Source: Lachnospiraceae bacterium (GTDB taxonomy: Bacteria > Bacillota_A > Clostridia > Lachnospirales > Lachnospiraceae). Taken from it: a stretch of DNA of 10,729 bases. A program made the position numbers and the translations under genes. The notes beneath the pieces are model-generated. The model was not told the DNA's origin, did not search any database, and saw nothing but the letters and a program-made list of their open reading frames with translations. The stretch's first letter is position 1, and every line of letters begins with the position of its first letter. The stretch covers positions 1-10,729 of the forward strand of contig JAQUUB010000129.1 of the NCBI GenBank assembly GCA_028694115.1, in the 5' to 3' direction. Shown here one piece after another: positions 1-6,135 of the stretch.

Positions 1-81
1 TGTTTTCCTGATTCAAATCTCAACCGTTTTCACATGCCTTTTCTTAACTAAACAGATTTTTCAGAGGCTTGTAACCTGTGA
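1..81. other. no gene recognised
   Basis: All frames here are either closed by stops or give an unrecognisable peptide. No promoter, hairpin or repeat stands out. The expected N-terminal half of the acetyltransferase should lie here but does not, so this stretch may be unrelated DNA joined to the gene fragment. Confidence 0.4.
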
Positions 82-456
82 GATACCTTTCCTAACAGAC
101 GAAATGCTTATCTAAATGACATTGATGCATTAATTGTTTCACAAAAATGTAGGAATGAAGGAATTAGTAAAAAATTAGGAGAGCTTTTTATTAGCAGTCT
201 TAAGAGAAAAAAAGTACAATATATTTTAACGGAATTGTGGATACATACCGATGGAGATATACCAGCACTAAATCCGGTATCAAAATGGGGAACGCCTGTT
301 TATACAAAGGAAATCCCACTATTTTACCAAAAGTTATCTGACTATGGAATGAAATGCCCGCTATGTGGGACTAACTGCCAATGCGGAGCACTTGTTCAGG
401 TACAAAAAATAGAAACTGATGATGTAGAAGAGGGAGGAACTATAGGTGGAGAATAA
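82..456 (+). pseudogene. GNAT-like acetyltransferase, C-terminal part only, no usable start
   Basis: This frame is open from just after a stop at 79-81 to the TAA at 454-456. It has no ATG or GTG, and only a TTG at 235 deep inside the domain. The translation carries a GNAT-like acetyl-CoA-binding stretch (RNEGISKKLGELFISSLKRK) and a C-terminal FYQKLSDYGM that resembles the usual GNAT 'FYxKLGF' strand. It ends in a small Cys cluster (CPLCGTNCQCG, C-x2-C-x3-C-x-C) that is not part of a standard GNAT fold and could bind a metal. The N-terminal half of a normal GNAT domain (about 140-160 residues) is missing: frame 1 has stops at 49 and 79, and frames 2 and 3 upstream show nothing GNAT-like. It is therefore probably a decayed or rearranged gene, though a frameshift cannot be excluded. 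Its 3' end overlaps the GTG start of the following phosphatase gene, suggesting the two were once one transcript with coupled translation. Family assignment is by eye and only moderately sure. Confidence 0.45.
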
Positions 457-2074
457 GGAGGCAAGCAGTAAAATGATTAGGAACAAAATGCAAACTCTAG
501 GATTTAAGCTTTCAATTGTTATTATGGGTATTATGATGATAATTGGCATTTTATTAGTCAGTTTTAGCTATAGAGTATTTTGGAATAACTATACCAATTT
601 CTATTCAGAAAAAGCTCAGAATATTTCGCAGATGGCAGCAGGCATTATTGATGGAGATAAAATCTCAAAATATGTTGAGACAGGTGAAAAAGATGAGTAT
701 TATACGGAATTGGAGAAGACATTTTCAGGGATAAAAGAAAAAGTCGATTTAGCGTACCTCTATATTTATTACCCAGAAGAGGATCACTTTGTATACATAT
801 TGGATGCTGCTAAAGAGGGAGATAACATGAATGATATTTCTTCTCTAGGTGAAATTTATGAATATGGAGAAACGGAACTAACATTTCTTGTACAAGACGT
901 AAAAGAAAAGAGGGCTTCTACAGAGCTTATTTTAGGAGAAGATGTAGGGTATGGAAAATCGGTTACAGCCTGGGCACCTGTTTTAAACAGTAATGGAGAG
1001 CTTGCTGCTATGGTGGAAGCAGATTACTATCTAGACGAAGTGGAAAATGTAGTAAACAATTATCAGCTTTCTGTTGCTGCCATAATACTTGGTGGCCTGT
1101 TAGTGATATTGGGAATTATGCTTTTCATGGTAAGGTGTCTGGTTTCGAAACCATTAAATATTCTTACGAATGTTGTAGGTTCTTACCAAAATGGAGAATA
1201 CTCAAAAGAATTACTTCCTCTTAAGACAAATGATGAGATACAAACACTGTCAGAATCTTTTTCTGATATGATGGATAGAATAGAAAATTATATTATTAAT
1301 ATTAAGAAGGTTACTACAGAGAAAGAAAGAATAAGTGCAGAACTAAATGTTGCCACACAGATTCAGGCAGATATGCTGCCTAGAATCTTCCCGCCGTTTC
1401 CTAATAGAGGAGAATTTGATATCTATGCCACAATGACTCCTGCAAAGGAAGTCGGGGGAGATTTTTATGACTTTTTTCTAGTAGATAGCGACCATCTGGC
1501 AATCGTGATGGCTGATGTTTCAGGTAAGGGTGTTCCAGCCGCCTTATTTATGGTGATAGCAAAAACTTTAATAAAAAATTATGCGCAGCAGGGAGAGCCG
1601 CCTGAAGATGTTTTCACAAATGTAAATGAACAGTTATGTGAAGGTAACGATGCTGGACTTTTCGTTACAGGCTGGCTGGGAGTCTTAGAAGTAAGTACTG
1701 GTATGTTCACTTATGTAAATGCAGGTCATAACCCACCTCTTTATAAGAAAAAAGGAGGAGAATTTGATTGGTTAAAGTCAAAGCCTGGATTTGTACTAGC
1801 TGGTATGCCAGGAATGAAATATAAACAGTCGACTATGAAATTTGAAAGTGGCGATAGGATCTATCTATATACGGATGGTGTAACAGAAGCTATCAACAAT
1901 AAAGAAGAATTGTACGGAGAAGAACGTTTAATAACAATTATGAATAGTATGGGAGATATACCTCTTAATGAAGTACTTAAACATATTAAAGTAGATATGG
2001 ATGATTTCGTTGGAGAAGCCGACCAATTTGATGATATCACAATGTTAGCCATGGAATATAACCCTCTTAGCTAA
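446..2074 (+). CDS. membrane-anchored SpoIIE/RsbU-type serine phosphatase with extracellular sensor and HAMP
   Basis: This is a PP2C-fold Mn/Mg-dependent phosphatase of 542 residues. In this family the usual substrate is a phosphorylated anti-sigma-factor antagonist (SpoIIAA/RsbV type). Domain order: TM helix about 21-43; extracytoplasmic, probably Cache-like, sensor about 45-205; TM helix about 207-230; HAMP about 230-285; short coiled linker about 288-312; SpoIIE phosphatase about 320-538. The metal-binding acidic motifs are all present: GGDFYDFF (D339), ADVSGKG (D357), YTDGVTEA (D477) and FDDITM (D529, D530). It should therefore be active. Two starts compete. GTG at 446 has AGGGAGGA at 431-438 and a 7-base gap. 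ATG at 473 (residue 10) has AAGGAGG at 455-461 and an 11-base gap. The GTG overlaps the preceding frame. No anti-sigma or antagonist gene is adjacent, so the target must lie elsewhere. Confidence 0.93.
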   Translation: MENKEASSKMIRNKMQTLGFKLSIVIMGIMMIIGILLVSFSYRVFWNNYTNFYSEKAQNISQMAAGIIDGDKISKYVETGEKDEYYTELEKTFSGIKEKVDLAYLYIYYPEEDHFVYILDAAKEGDNMNDISSLGEIYEYGETELTFLVQDVKEKRASTELILGEDVGYGKSVTAWAPVLNSNGELAAMVEADYYLDEVENVVNNYQLSVAAIILGGLLVILGIMLFMVRCLVSKPLNILTNVVGSYQNGEYSKELLPLKTNDEIQTLSESFSDMMDRIENYIINIKKVTTEKERISAELNVATQIQADMLPRIFPPFPNRGEFDIYATMTPAKEVGGDFYDFFLVDSDHLAIVMADVSGKGVPAALFMVIAKTLIKNYAQQGEPPEDVFTNVNEQLCEGNDAGLFVTGWLGVLEVSTGMFTYVNAGHNPPLYKKKGGEFDWLKSKPGFVLAGMPGMKYKQSTMKFESGDRIYLYTDGVTEAINNKEELYGEERLITIMNSMGDIPLNEVLKHIKVDMDDFVGEADQFDDITMLAMEYNPLS

Positions 2075-2084
2075 AATATAACGT

Positions 2085-2131
2085 AAAGTGCCCATTCTTA
2101 CCTTGCAGACGTCGGGAAGAATGGGCACTTT
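2085..2131. terminator. bidirectional intrinsic terminator between convergent genes
   Basis: A perfect 15-bp inverted repeat (AAAGTGCCCATTCTT at 2085-2099 and its complement at 2117-2131) encloses a 17-base loop whose ends can add CC/GG pairs. The A-run at one base of the stem and the T-run at the other serve both strands. It sits between the phosphatase stop (2074) and the stop of the leftward regulator gene (2143). Confidence 0.88.
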
Positions 2132-2142
2132 AATTAAGTATT

Positions 2143-2505
2143 CTATTTTATAACATGATTTTTAATAGCTTCAAAGCTTTTTTTACTGAGGACATGTTCC
2201 ATTTTACAGGCATCTTCAGCGGCTGTTTTTGAATCAACACCAATTTCTTCAAGCCATGAGGCTAATAAGTTATGTCGTTCATATATCATTTCAGCAATTT
2301 CTTTACCAGAATCAGTTAGATAGATAAAACCTGACTCTGTTACTGTAATATATTCACAATTACGTAAATTTTTCATTGCGACACTGATACTAGATTTTTT
2401 GAAATCAAGTTCTGCTGCAATGTCTACCGAACGTACTACAGGTAACTTCTTACTTAATGTTAATATAGTCTCTAGGTAATTCTCTACAGATTCATTTGTC
2501 TTCAT
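2143..2505 (-). CDS. DtxR/MntR-family metal-dependent repressor (likely Fe(II) regulator of feo)
   Basis: This 120-residue protein has an N-terminal winged helix (about 1-65, recognition region FKKSSISVAMKNL) and a metal-binding dimerisation domain (about 66-120). The motif C100-x2-E103-H104 matches the Cys-x2-Glu-His of DtxR/IdeR, where MntR has Glu in place of Cys, so iron is the more likely corepressor. H78 in ERHNLL fits the conserved ancillary-site His; by eye, the Glu four residues later in DtxR is Ala82 here. There is no SH3-like third domain (DtxR is about 226 residues, MntR about 142), so this is a minimal form. The start has GAGGTG six bases upstream (complement of 2512-2517). The gene is divergent from the feo genes, and its own promoter carries a TTAG/CTAA inverted repeat, consistent with autoregulation. 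The family call is firm; the metal is inferred. Confidence 0.9.
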   Translation of the reverse strand: MKTNESVENYLETILTLSKKLPVVRSVDIAAELDFKKSSISVAMKNLRNCEYITVTESGFIYLTDSGKEIAEMIYERHNLLASWLEEIGVDSKTAAEDACKMEHVLSKKSFEAIKNHVIK

Positions 2506-2543
2506 TTAAAACACCTCATTTCAGAACAATAAAGTTTTATTTA

Positions 2544-2559
2544 ACTAACTCAAATTAGT
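2544..2559. promoter_or_regulatory. inverted repeat over the regulator promoter (candidate operator)
   Basis: ACTAA at 2544-2548 and TTAGT at 2555-2559 are reverse complements separated by six bases. The site overlaps the -10 box of the leftward regulator promoter. It is probably a DtxR-like autoregulatory site, but its half-sites face the opposite way to those at 2659-2678. Confidence 0.45.
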
Positions 2560-2585
2560 ATATCATAGGAAAATATGAAATTCAA
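2557..2585 (-). promoter_or_regulatory. promoter of the DtxR-like gene
   Basis: On the minus strand, TTGAAT (complement of 2580-2585), a 17-base spacer and TATACT (complement of 2557-2562) form a good sigma-A-type promoter about 50 bases before the regulator start. It overlaps the inverted repeat at 2544-2559. Confidence 0.65.
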
Positions 2586-2600
2586 ATAAAGCAACAAGAA

Positions 2601-2619
2601 TAGTAATACTAAATTACTA
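2601..2619. promoter_or_regulatory. inverted repeat in the divergent promoter region
   Basis: TAGTAAT at 2601-2607 and ATTACTA at 2613-2619 are perfect 7-bp inverted arms around a 5-base centre. The site lies between the two divergent promoters. It may be a third, variant binding site for the regulator; the role is inferred. Confidence 0.4.
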
Positions 2620-2644
2620 ACGAGAAAAATTATCGGATAAGTTA

Positions 2645-2673
2645 TTGACAACTAATGATAGTTAGAATATACT
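2645..2673 (+). promoter_or_regulatory. promoter of the feo operon
   Basis: TTGACA at 2645-2650, a 17-base spacer and TATACT at 2668-2673 form a near-consensus sigma-A promoter. The -10 box is inside the palindrome at 2659-2678, so a bound repressor would block RNA polymerase. Confidence 0.8.
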
Positions 2674-2678
2674 AACTA
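2659..2678. promoter_or_regulatory. DtxR-type operator over the feo -10 box
   Basis: The arms TAGTTAG (2659-2665) and CTAACTA (2672-2678) flank a six-base AATATA centre, giving a 20-bp palindrome with one mismatched pair. The TTAG...CTAA layout resembles known DtxR-family boxes. A second, overlapping inverted repeat (AACTA 2650-2654 with TAGTT 2659-2663) and another ACTAAT at 2675-2680 suggest room for more than one repressor dimer. Confidence 0.7.
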
Positions 2679-2744
2679 ATAGGAAAGTCATAATCAATAT
2701 TATAGTAGTTAATAAAAATAGGGAGTAGAAAGAGGGTGAATTTG

Positions 2745-2954
2745 ATGCCTTTGTCAATGGTTAAAACAGGTGAGGTTAGTGTTATAAAAAAAGTTGGTGG
2801 CAAGGAAGAAACAAGAAAATTCTTAGAAAATCTGGGATTTGTAACGGGGAGTGCAGTAACTGTAGTGTCTGAAATTTGTGGAAATATGATTGTAAATGTA
2901 AAGGATTCCAGAGTTGCAATTAATAAAGAAATGGCAAATAAAATATTGGTTTAG
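2745..2954 (+). CDS. feoA: FeoA-family protein, first copy
   Basis: This 69-residue SH3-like FeoA protein is thought to bind or modulate FeoB during Fe(II) uptake on the cytoplasmic side. It shows the family pattern: an N-terminal MPLSMVKTGE, a central LENLGFVTGSAVTVV turn and a C-terminal VNVKDSRVAINKEMANKILV strand pair. I chose ATG at 2745 because AGAGGGTG at 2731-2738 stands six bases before it. GTG at 2736 would add three residues but has only a weaker GGGAG ten bases upstream. It is the first gene after the feo promoter. The second feoA starts 11 bases after its stop. Confidence 0.9.
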   Translation: MPLSMVKTGEVSVIKKVGGKEETRKFLENLGFVTGSAVTVVSEICGNMIVNVKDSRVAINKEMANKILV

Positions 2955-2965
2955 TAGGAGGAAGA

Positions 2966-3187
2966 ATGAAAACTTTAAAAGAAGTCAAGTGCGGTGAGAA
3001 TGTAAAAGTGACAAAGTTAACAGGACAGGGTGCAGTAAAACGACGCATTATGGACATGGGTATTACAAAGGGAACAAATATTTATTTACGAAAGGTTGCA
3101 CCGCTGGGTGATCCAATCGAAGTAACGGTCAGGGGATATGAATTATCCTTACGAAAAGAAGACGCTGGATTAATCGAAGTTGAATGA
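2966..3187 (+). CDS. feoA: FeoA-family protein, second copy
   Basis: This 73-residue FeoA-like protein differs clearly from the first copy but has the same fold signs: VKCGENVKVTKLTGQG, then RRIMDMGITKGTNIYLRKVAPLGDP, then VTVRGYELSLRKEDAGLIEVE. The MGITKGT turn and the APLGDP strand loop are the typical FeoA core, so this copy is closer to canonical FeoA than the first. AGGAGG at 2956-2961 lies four bases before the ATG. Its stop overlaps an upstream in-frame ATG (3184) of the feoB frame. Tandem feoA genes before feoB are known in clostridia, and the copies may have different tasks. Confidence 0.93.
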   Translation: MKTLKEVKCGENVKVTKLTGQGAVKRRIMDMGITKGTNIYLRKVAPLGDPIEVTVRGYELSLRKEDAGLIEVE

Positions 3188-3197
3188 TTTTTTTTAA

Positions 3198-3225
3198 ACA
3201 TTGGTTAGATATAACTAACAAATGT
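3198..3225. promoter_or_regulatory. second DtxR-type palindrome, between feoA and feoB
   Basis: GTTAG (3204-3208), six bases (ATATAA) and CTAAC (3215-3219) repeat exactly the arms and spacing of the core of the feo promoter operator (2661-2676). Further pairing outwards (ACATT at 3198-3202 with AATGT at 3221-3225) gives 11-bp arms with one mismatch. A TATAAC at 3210-3215 inside it could be a -10 box, but I see no good -35. As RNA it could also fold as a hairpin. Confidence 0.6.
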
Positions 3226-3255
3226 AAGAATAAACAAACTATAAAGGAGAAGAAA

Positions 3256-5418
3256 ATGGAAATAAAAATTGCATTAGCAGGTAATCCAAACTGTGGTAAA
3301 ACAACACTATTTAATGCATTAACTGGTTCCAATCAATTTGTTGGAAATTGGCCAGGTGTTACAGTGGAGAAAAAAGAAGGTAAATTAAAAGGAAATAAAG
3401 AGGTTATCATTACGGATTTACCAGGAATTTATTCTTTATCTCCATATACACTTGAAGAAGTCGTGGCTAGAAATTACTTAATTACAGAACGTCCAGATGC
3501 GATTCTTAATATTATTGATGGAACCAATATGGAACGTAATCTATATCTTACAACACAGCTTGTGGAACTTGGTATCCCAGTGGTATCAGCAATTAATATG
3601 ATGGATATCATCGAAAAAAACGGTGACAAACTGAACACAAAGAATTTAGAAAAAGAATTAGGCTGCCAGGTGGTAGAAATTTCTGCATTAAAAGGAACTG
3701 GCATTATGGAAGCAGCCAACAAGGCAATAGAGGTGGCAAATAATAGAAAGAGTATGATTCCACAACACAGCTTTGCTGGCTGCGTGGAACATACACTTGC
3801 ACATATTGAAGAGGCAGTATTACATCGTATGCCAGAAGAGCAACAGCGCTGGTATGCAATTAAAATATTTGAGCGAGATGATAAAGTAATTGCACAGTTG
3901 GGAATTACAAAAGAAATCGCTTCGCACATTGAAGACGATATTGAGCATTGTGAAAGAGAAATGGAGGATGATTCGGAAAGCATTATTACAAACGAAAGAT
4001 ACAATTATATTTCATCGATCATAAAAGATTGTTATGTAAAGAAAAATCGAGGTGGACTTACTACCTCAGATAAAATCGATCGAATTGTTACAAACAGATG
4101 GCTTGCACTTCCTATTTTTGCAACAGTTATGTTTCTTGTATATTTTGTATCTGTTACAACAGTAGGAGCTTTTTTAACTGATTGGACAAATGATACCCTG
4201 TTCGGTGAATGGATTATTCCAGCTGCACAGAGGGGATTAGATGCAATTAACTGTGCACCATGGTTATCTGGATTACTTGTAAATGGTATAATTGGCGGCG
4301 TCGGTGCAGTACTTGGATTTGTACCACAAATGTTAGTTCTCTTCATTTTCCTGGCATTTCTGGAAGCCTGTGGATATATGGCAAGGATTGCATTTATTAT
4401 GGATCGAATTTTTCGTAAATTTGGGTTGTCAGGTAAATCATTCATACCAATGTTGATTGGTACTGGATGTGGAGTACCAGGAATTATGGCATCACGTACG
4501 ATTGAAAACGACCGCGATCGTAAAATGACGATTATCACAACAACATTCATACCATGCGGAGCAAAACTTCCTATTATTGCCTTAATTGCTGGAGCATTAT
4601 TTAATGGAGCTCCTTGGGTGGCACCAAGTGCTTACTTTGTAGGAATTGCTGCAATCGTTTGTTCTGGAATTATTTTAAAGAAAACGAAAATGTTTGCAGG
4701 AGACCCAGCCCCGTTTGTAATTGAATTACCTTCTTATCATATGCCAACTGTTTTGAATGTACTTCGCAGCATGTGGGAGCGGGGATGGTCATTTATTAAA
4801 AAGGCAGGAAGTGTAATTTTACTCTCAACTATTTTTATCTGGTTTGCAGAGAGCTTTGGAGTAATCAATGGAAGTTTTGGTATGGTTGAGGATATGAATC
4901 ATAGCGTTTTAGCATCAATAGGTGGTATCATCGCACCAATCTTTACTCCACTTGGATGGGGTGACTGGAAATCGGCGGTAGCAGCTATTACAGGACTTGT
5001 AGCAAAAGAAAATGTGGTTGGAACATTTGGTGTACTTTATGGATTTAGTGAAGTGGCAGAAGATGGAAGCGAAATATGGGGAACATTATCAGCTAGTATG
5101 ACAGCTATTGCGGCATATTCGTTCCTTGTATTTAACTTATTATGTGCACCTTGCTTTGCAGCAATGGGAGCAATCAAACGTGAAATGAATCATGCAAAAT
5201 GGTTTTGGTTTGCAATTGGCTATCAGACATTACTTGCTTATTGTGTATCACTTTGTGTATTTCAGATTGGAACATTTGTGACAATGGGAAGTTTTGGATT
5301 TGGAACAGTTGTAGCATTTATTTTGATTATTTCATTTGCATATTTGCTATTTAGACCATATAAGGAAAGCAATCAATTATTAGTGAATGCTAAAACAAGT
5401 GTAAGATCAATGAATTAA
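3256..5418 (+). CDS. feoB: FeoB ferrous iron transporter (GTPase plus membrane channel)
   Basis: FeoB moves Fe(II) across the cytoplasmic membrane with an N-terminal G domain. In this 720-residue form the GTPase motifs are G1 GNPNCGKTT (9-17), switch I GNWPGVTVE (30-38), G3 DLPG (54-57), G4 NMMD (114-117) and G5 SALKG (143-147). A helical spacer follows to about 270, then the polytopic domain with the Gate motifs (GTGCGVPGIMASR and TTTFIPCGAKLPI, later LLCAPCFAAMG) and conserved Cys residues. Nothing is missing. I chose ATG at 3256 because it has AAGGAGA at 3244-3250 and begins with the usual MEIKIALAGNPNCGK. The ATG at 3184 would add 24 unlike residues running through the palindrome at 3198-3225. 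A Cys-rich membrane peptide gene follows after 19 bases. Confidence 0.97.
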   Translation: MEIKIALAGNPNCGKTTLFNALTGSNQFVGNWPGVTVEKKEGKLKGNKEVIITDLPGIYSLSPYTLEEVVARNYLITERPDAILNIIDGTNMERNLYLTTQLVELGIPVVSAINMMDIIEKNGDKLNTKNLEKELGCQVVEISALKGTGIMEAANKAIEVANNRKSMIPQHSFAGCVEHTLAHIEEAVLHRMPEEQQRWYAIKIFERDDKVIAQLGITKEIASHIEDDIEHCEREMEDDSESIITNERYNYISSIIKDCYVKKNRGGLTTSDKIDRIVTNRWLALPIFATVMFLVYFVSVTTVGAFLTDWTNDTLFGEWIIPAAQRGLDAINCAPWLSGLLVNGIIGGVGAVLGFVPQMLVLFIFLAFLEACGYMARIAFIMDRIFRKFGLSGKSFIPMLIGTGCGVPGIMASRTIENDRDRKMTIITTTFIPCGAKLPIIALIAGALFNGAPWVAPSAYFVGIAAIVCSGIILKKTKMFAGDPAPFVIELPSYHMPTVLNVLRSMWERGWSFIKKAGSVILLSTIFIWFAESFGVINGSFGMVEDMNHSVLASIGGIIAPIFTPLGWGDWKSAVAAITGLVAKENVVGTFGVLYGFSEVAEDGSEIWGTLSASMTAIAAYSFLVFNLLCAPCFAAMGAIKREMNHAKWFWFAIGYQTLLAYCVSLCVFQIGTFVTMGSFGFGTVVAFILIISFAYLLFRPYKESNQLLVNAKTSVRSMN

Positions 5419-5437
5419 TTAGAAAGAGGTGAATTCA

Positions 5438-5578
5438 ATGGGAACTTTTTTGGTAGGAGTACTTTTAATTATGCTAATCGGCTTTATTGTGAAAGGCATG
5501 ATAAAAGATAAAAAAGCTGGAAAGTCAATTATCTGTGGAGGTGACTGCAAACAATGCCATGGGCATTGTTCGCATTAA
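5438..5578 (+). CDS. FeoB-associated Cys-rich membrane peptide
   Basis: This small gene encodes 46 residues. It has one N-terminal membrane helix (about 2-20, GTFLVGVLLIMLIGFIVKG), a basic stretch (KDKKAGK) and a Cys/His-rich tail with C33, C37, C40 and C44 plus three His (CGGDCKQCHGHCSH). This matches the small single-helix Cys-rich proteins found after feoB in many clostridia, which may handle iron on the cytoplasmic side or act in place of FeoC; the function is not proven. GAGGTG at 5426-5431 lies six bases before the ATG, and the gene is 19 bases after feoB, so it belongs to the feo operon. The codons of the tail form a perfect hairpin (5550-5570). Confidence 0.88.
   Translation: MGTFLVGVLLIMLIGFIVKGMIKDKKAGKSIICGGDCKQCHGHCSH
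5550..5570 (+). repeat. perfect hairpin at the end of the feo operon
   Basis: AACAATGCC and GGCATTGTT are 9-bp reverse-complement arms around a 3-base loop, in the last codons of the Cys-rich peptide gene. No T-run follows, so it is not a classic terminator. It could protect the 3' end of the feo mRNA or arise from the CHGHC codons. Confidence 0.5.
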
Positions 5579-5595
5579 ATGATAAAATTCTGCAA

Positions 5596-5667
5596 ATGAC
5601 CGAACGGTTTGAAAATCGACCGCTCAGTGAAATTATCTTGAAAAAAACTATTGATATGTTATCTTAA
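5596..5667 (+). pseudogene. possible TetR-family N-terminal remnant
   Basis: A 23-codon frame beginning MTERFENRPLSE and ending at TAA 5665-5667 looks like the first helix of a TetR/AcrR-family regulator, but stops before any helix-turn-helix. There is no ribosome site before the ATG. It could equally be chance; the same bases contain ACCGAACGGT (5599-5608) and ACCGCTCAGT (5619-5628), exactly 20 bases apart. Confidence 0.25.
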
Positions 5668-5702
5668 TGAAGAATTATTAATCAAGAAGGAGGAACGATA
5701 TC

Positions 5703-6095
5703 ATGGGACTTTTTAAAGATATGAAAACAGCGGTAAAATCCTATAGCAACATTAAAGTGAAAGAAAAACTTGATTATGACAGACTTTATGAAATCATAAA
5801 GGACGGTAATTATCCTTTGGCAAAACCTGAAATAACAGGAAGCGGTATTATGAGGGCAATCCGATTTGATGCAACTGGGAAGTACCAGATTATGGTGGCA
5901 ATCAGCGGTAAAATCATAGCAGTGTCAAAATCATATTCTGGAGTAGGAGGCTTTGCAAAGGAAATGGTAGGAGATGCATTGACAGGTGGTTGGTTCAATA
6001 CTTTGAACAAGGAAAATATTGACGGTAACGAAGCGGTAGAGGAAATTGGAAAAGAAATAAGCCGATTGCTAGAACAAGAGAACTTGTTAGCTTAA
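5703..6095 (+). CDS. hypothetical protein, 130 residues
   Basis: I do not recognise a named family. The protein is soluble by eye, with no signal peptide or membrane helix. A basic N-terminal helix (MGLFKDMKTAVKSY) is followed by a mixed strand/turn core with two Gly-rich turns (ITGSGIMRAIRF at about 44-55 and SYSGVGGFAKEM at about 77-88) and a C-terminal acidic helix (about 108-130). The ATG has AAGGAGGA at 5687-5694, eight bases upstream, so it is clearly translated. A weak promoter may lie upstream (TTGAAA 5638-5643 and TATCTT 5660-5665). It is 40 bases before the TM2-domain gene and shares its terminator, so the two are probably cotranscribed. Confidence 0.8.
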   Translation: MGLFKDMKTAVKSYSNIKVKEKLDYDRLYEIIKDGNYPLAKPEITGSGIMRAIRFDATGKYQIMVAISGKIIAVSKSYSGVGGFAKEMVGDALTGGWFNTLNKENIDGNEAVEEIGKEISRLLEQENLLA

Positions 6096-6135
6096 TGGCA
6101 GTATAAAATACAACAATTAAAATGGAGGATATTTT

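Noticed and set aside
3184..3255. FeoB start at ATG 3184
   Set aside because: It has no own ribosome site of note and adds 24 residues absent from the usual FeoB start, running through the palindrome; ATG 3256 has AAGGAGA and begins with the normal FeoB N-terminus.
3474..4550. Long leftward open frames inside feoB
   Set aside because: They are antisense shadows of feoB codon use, with no ribosome site and no recognisable domain.
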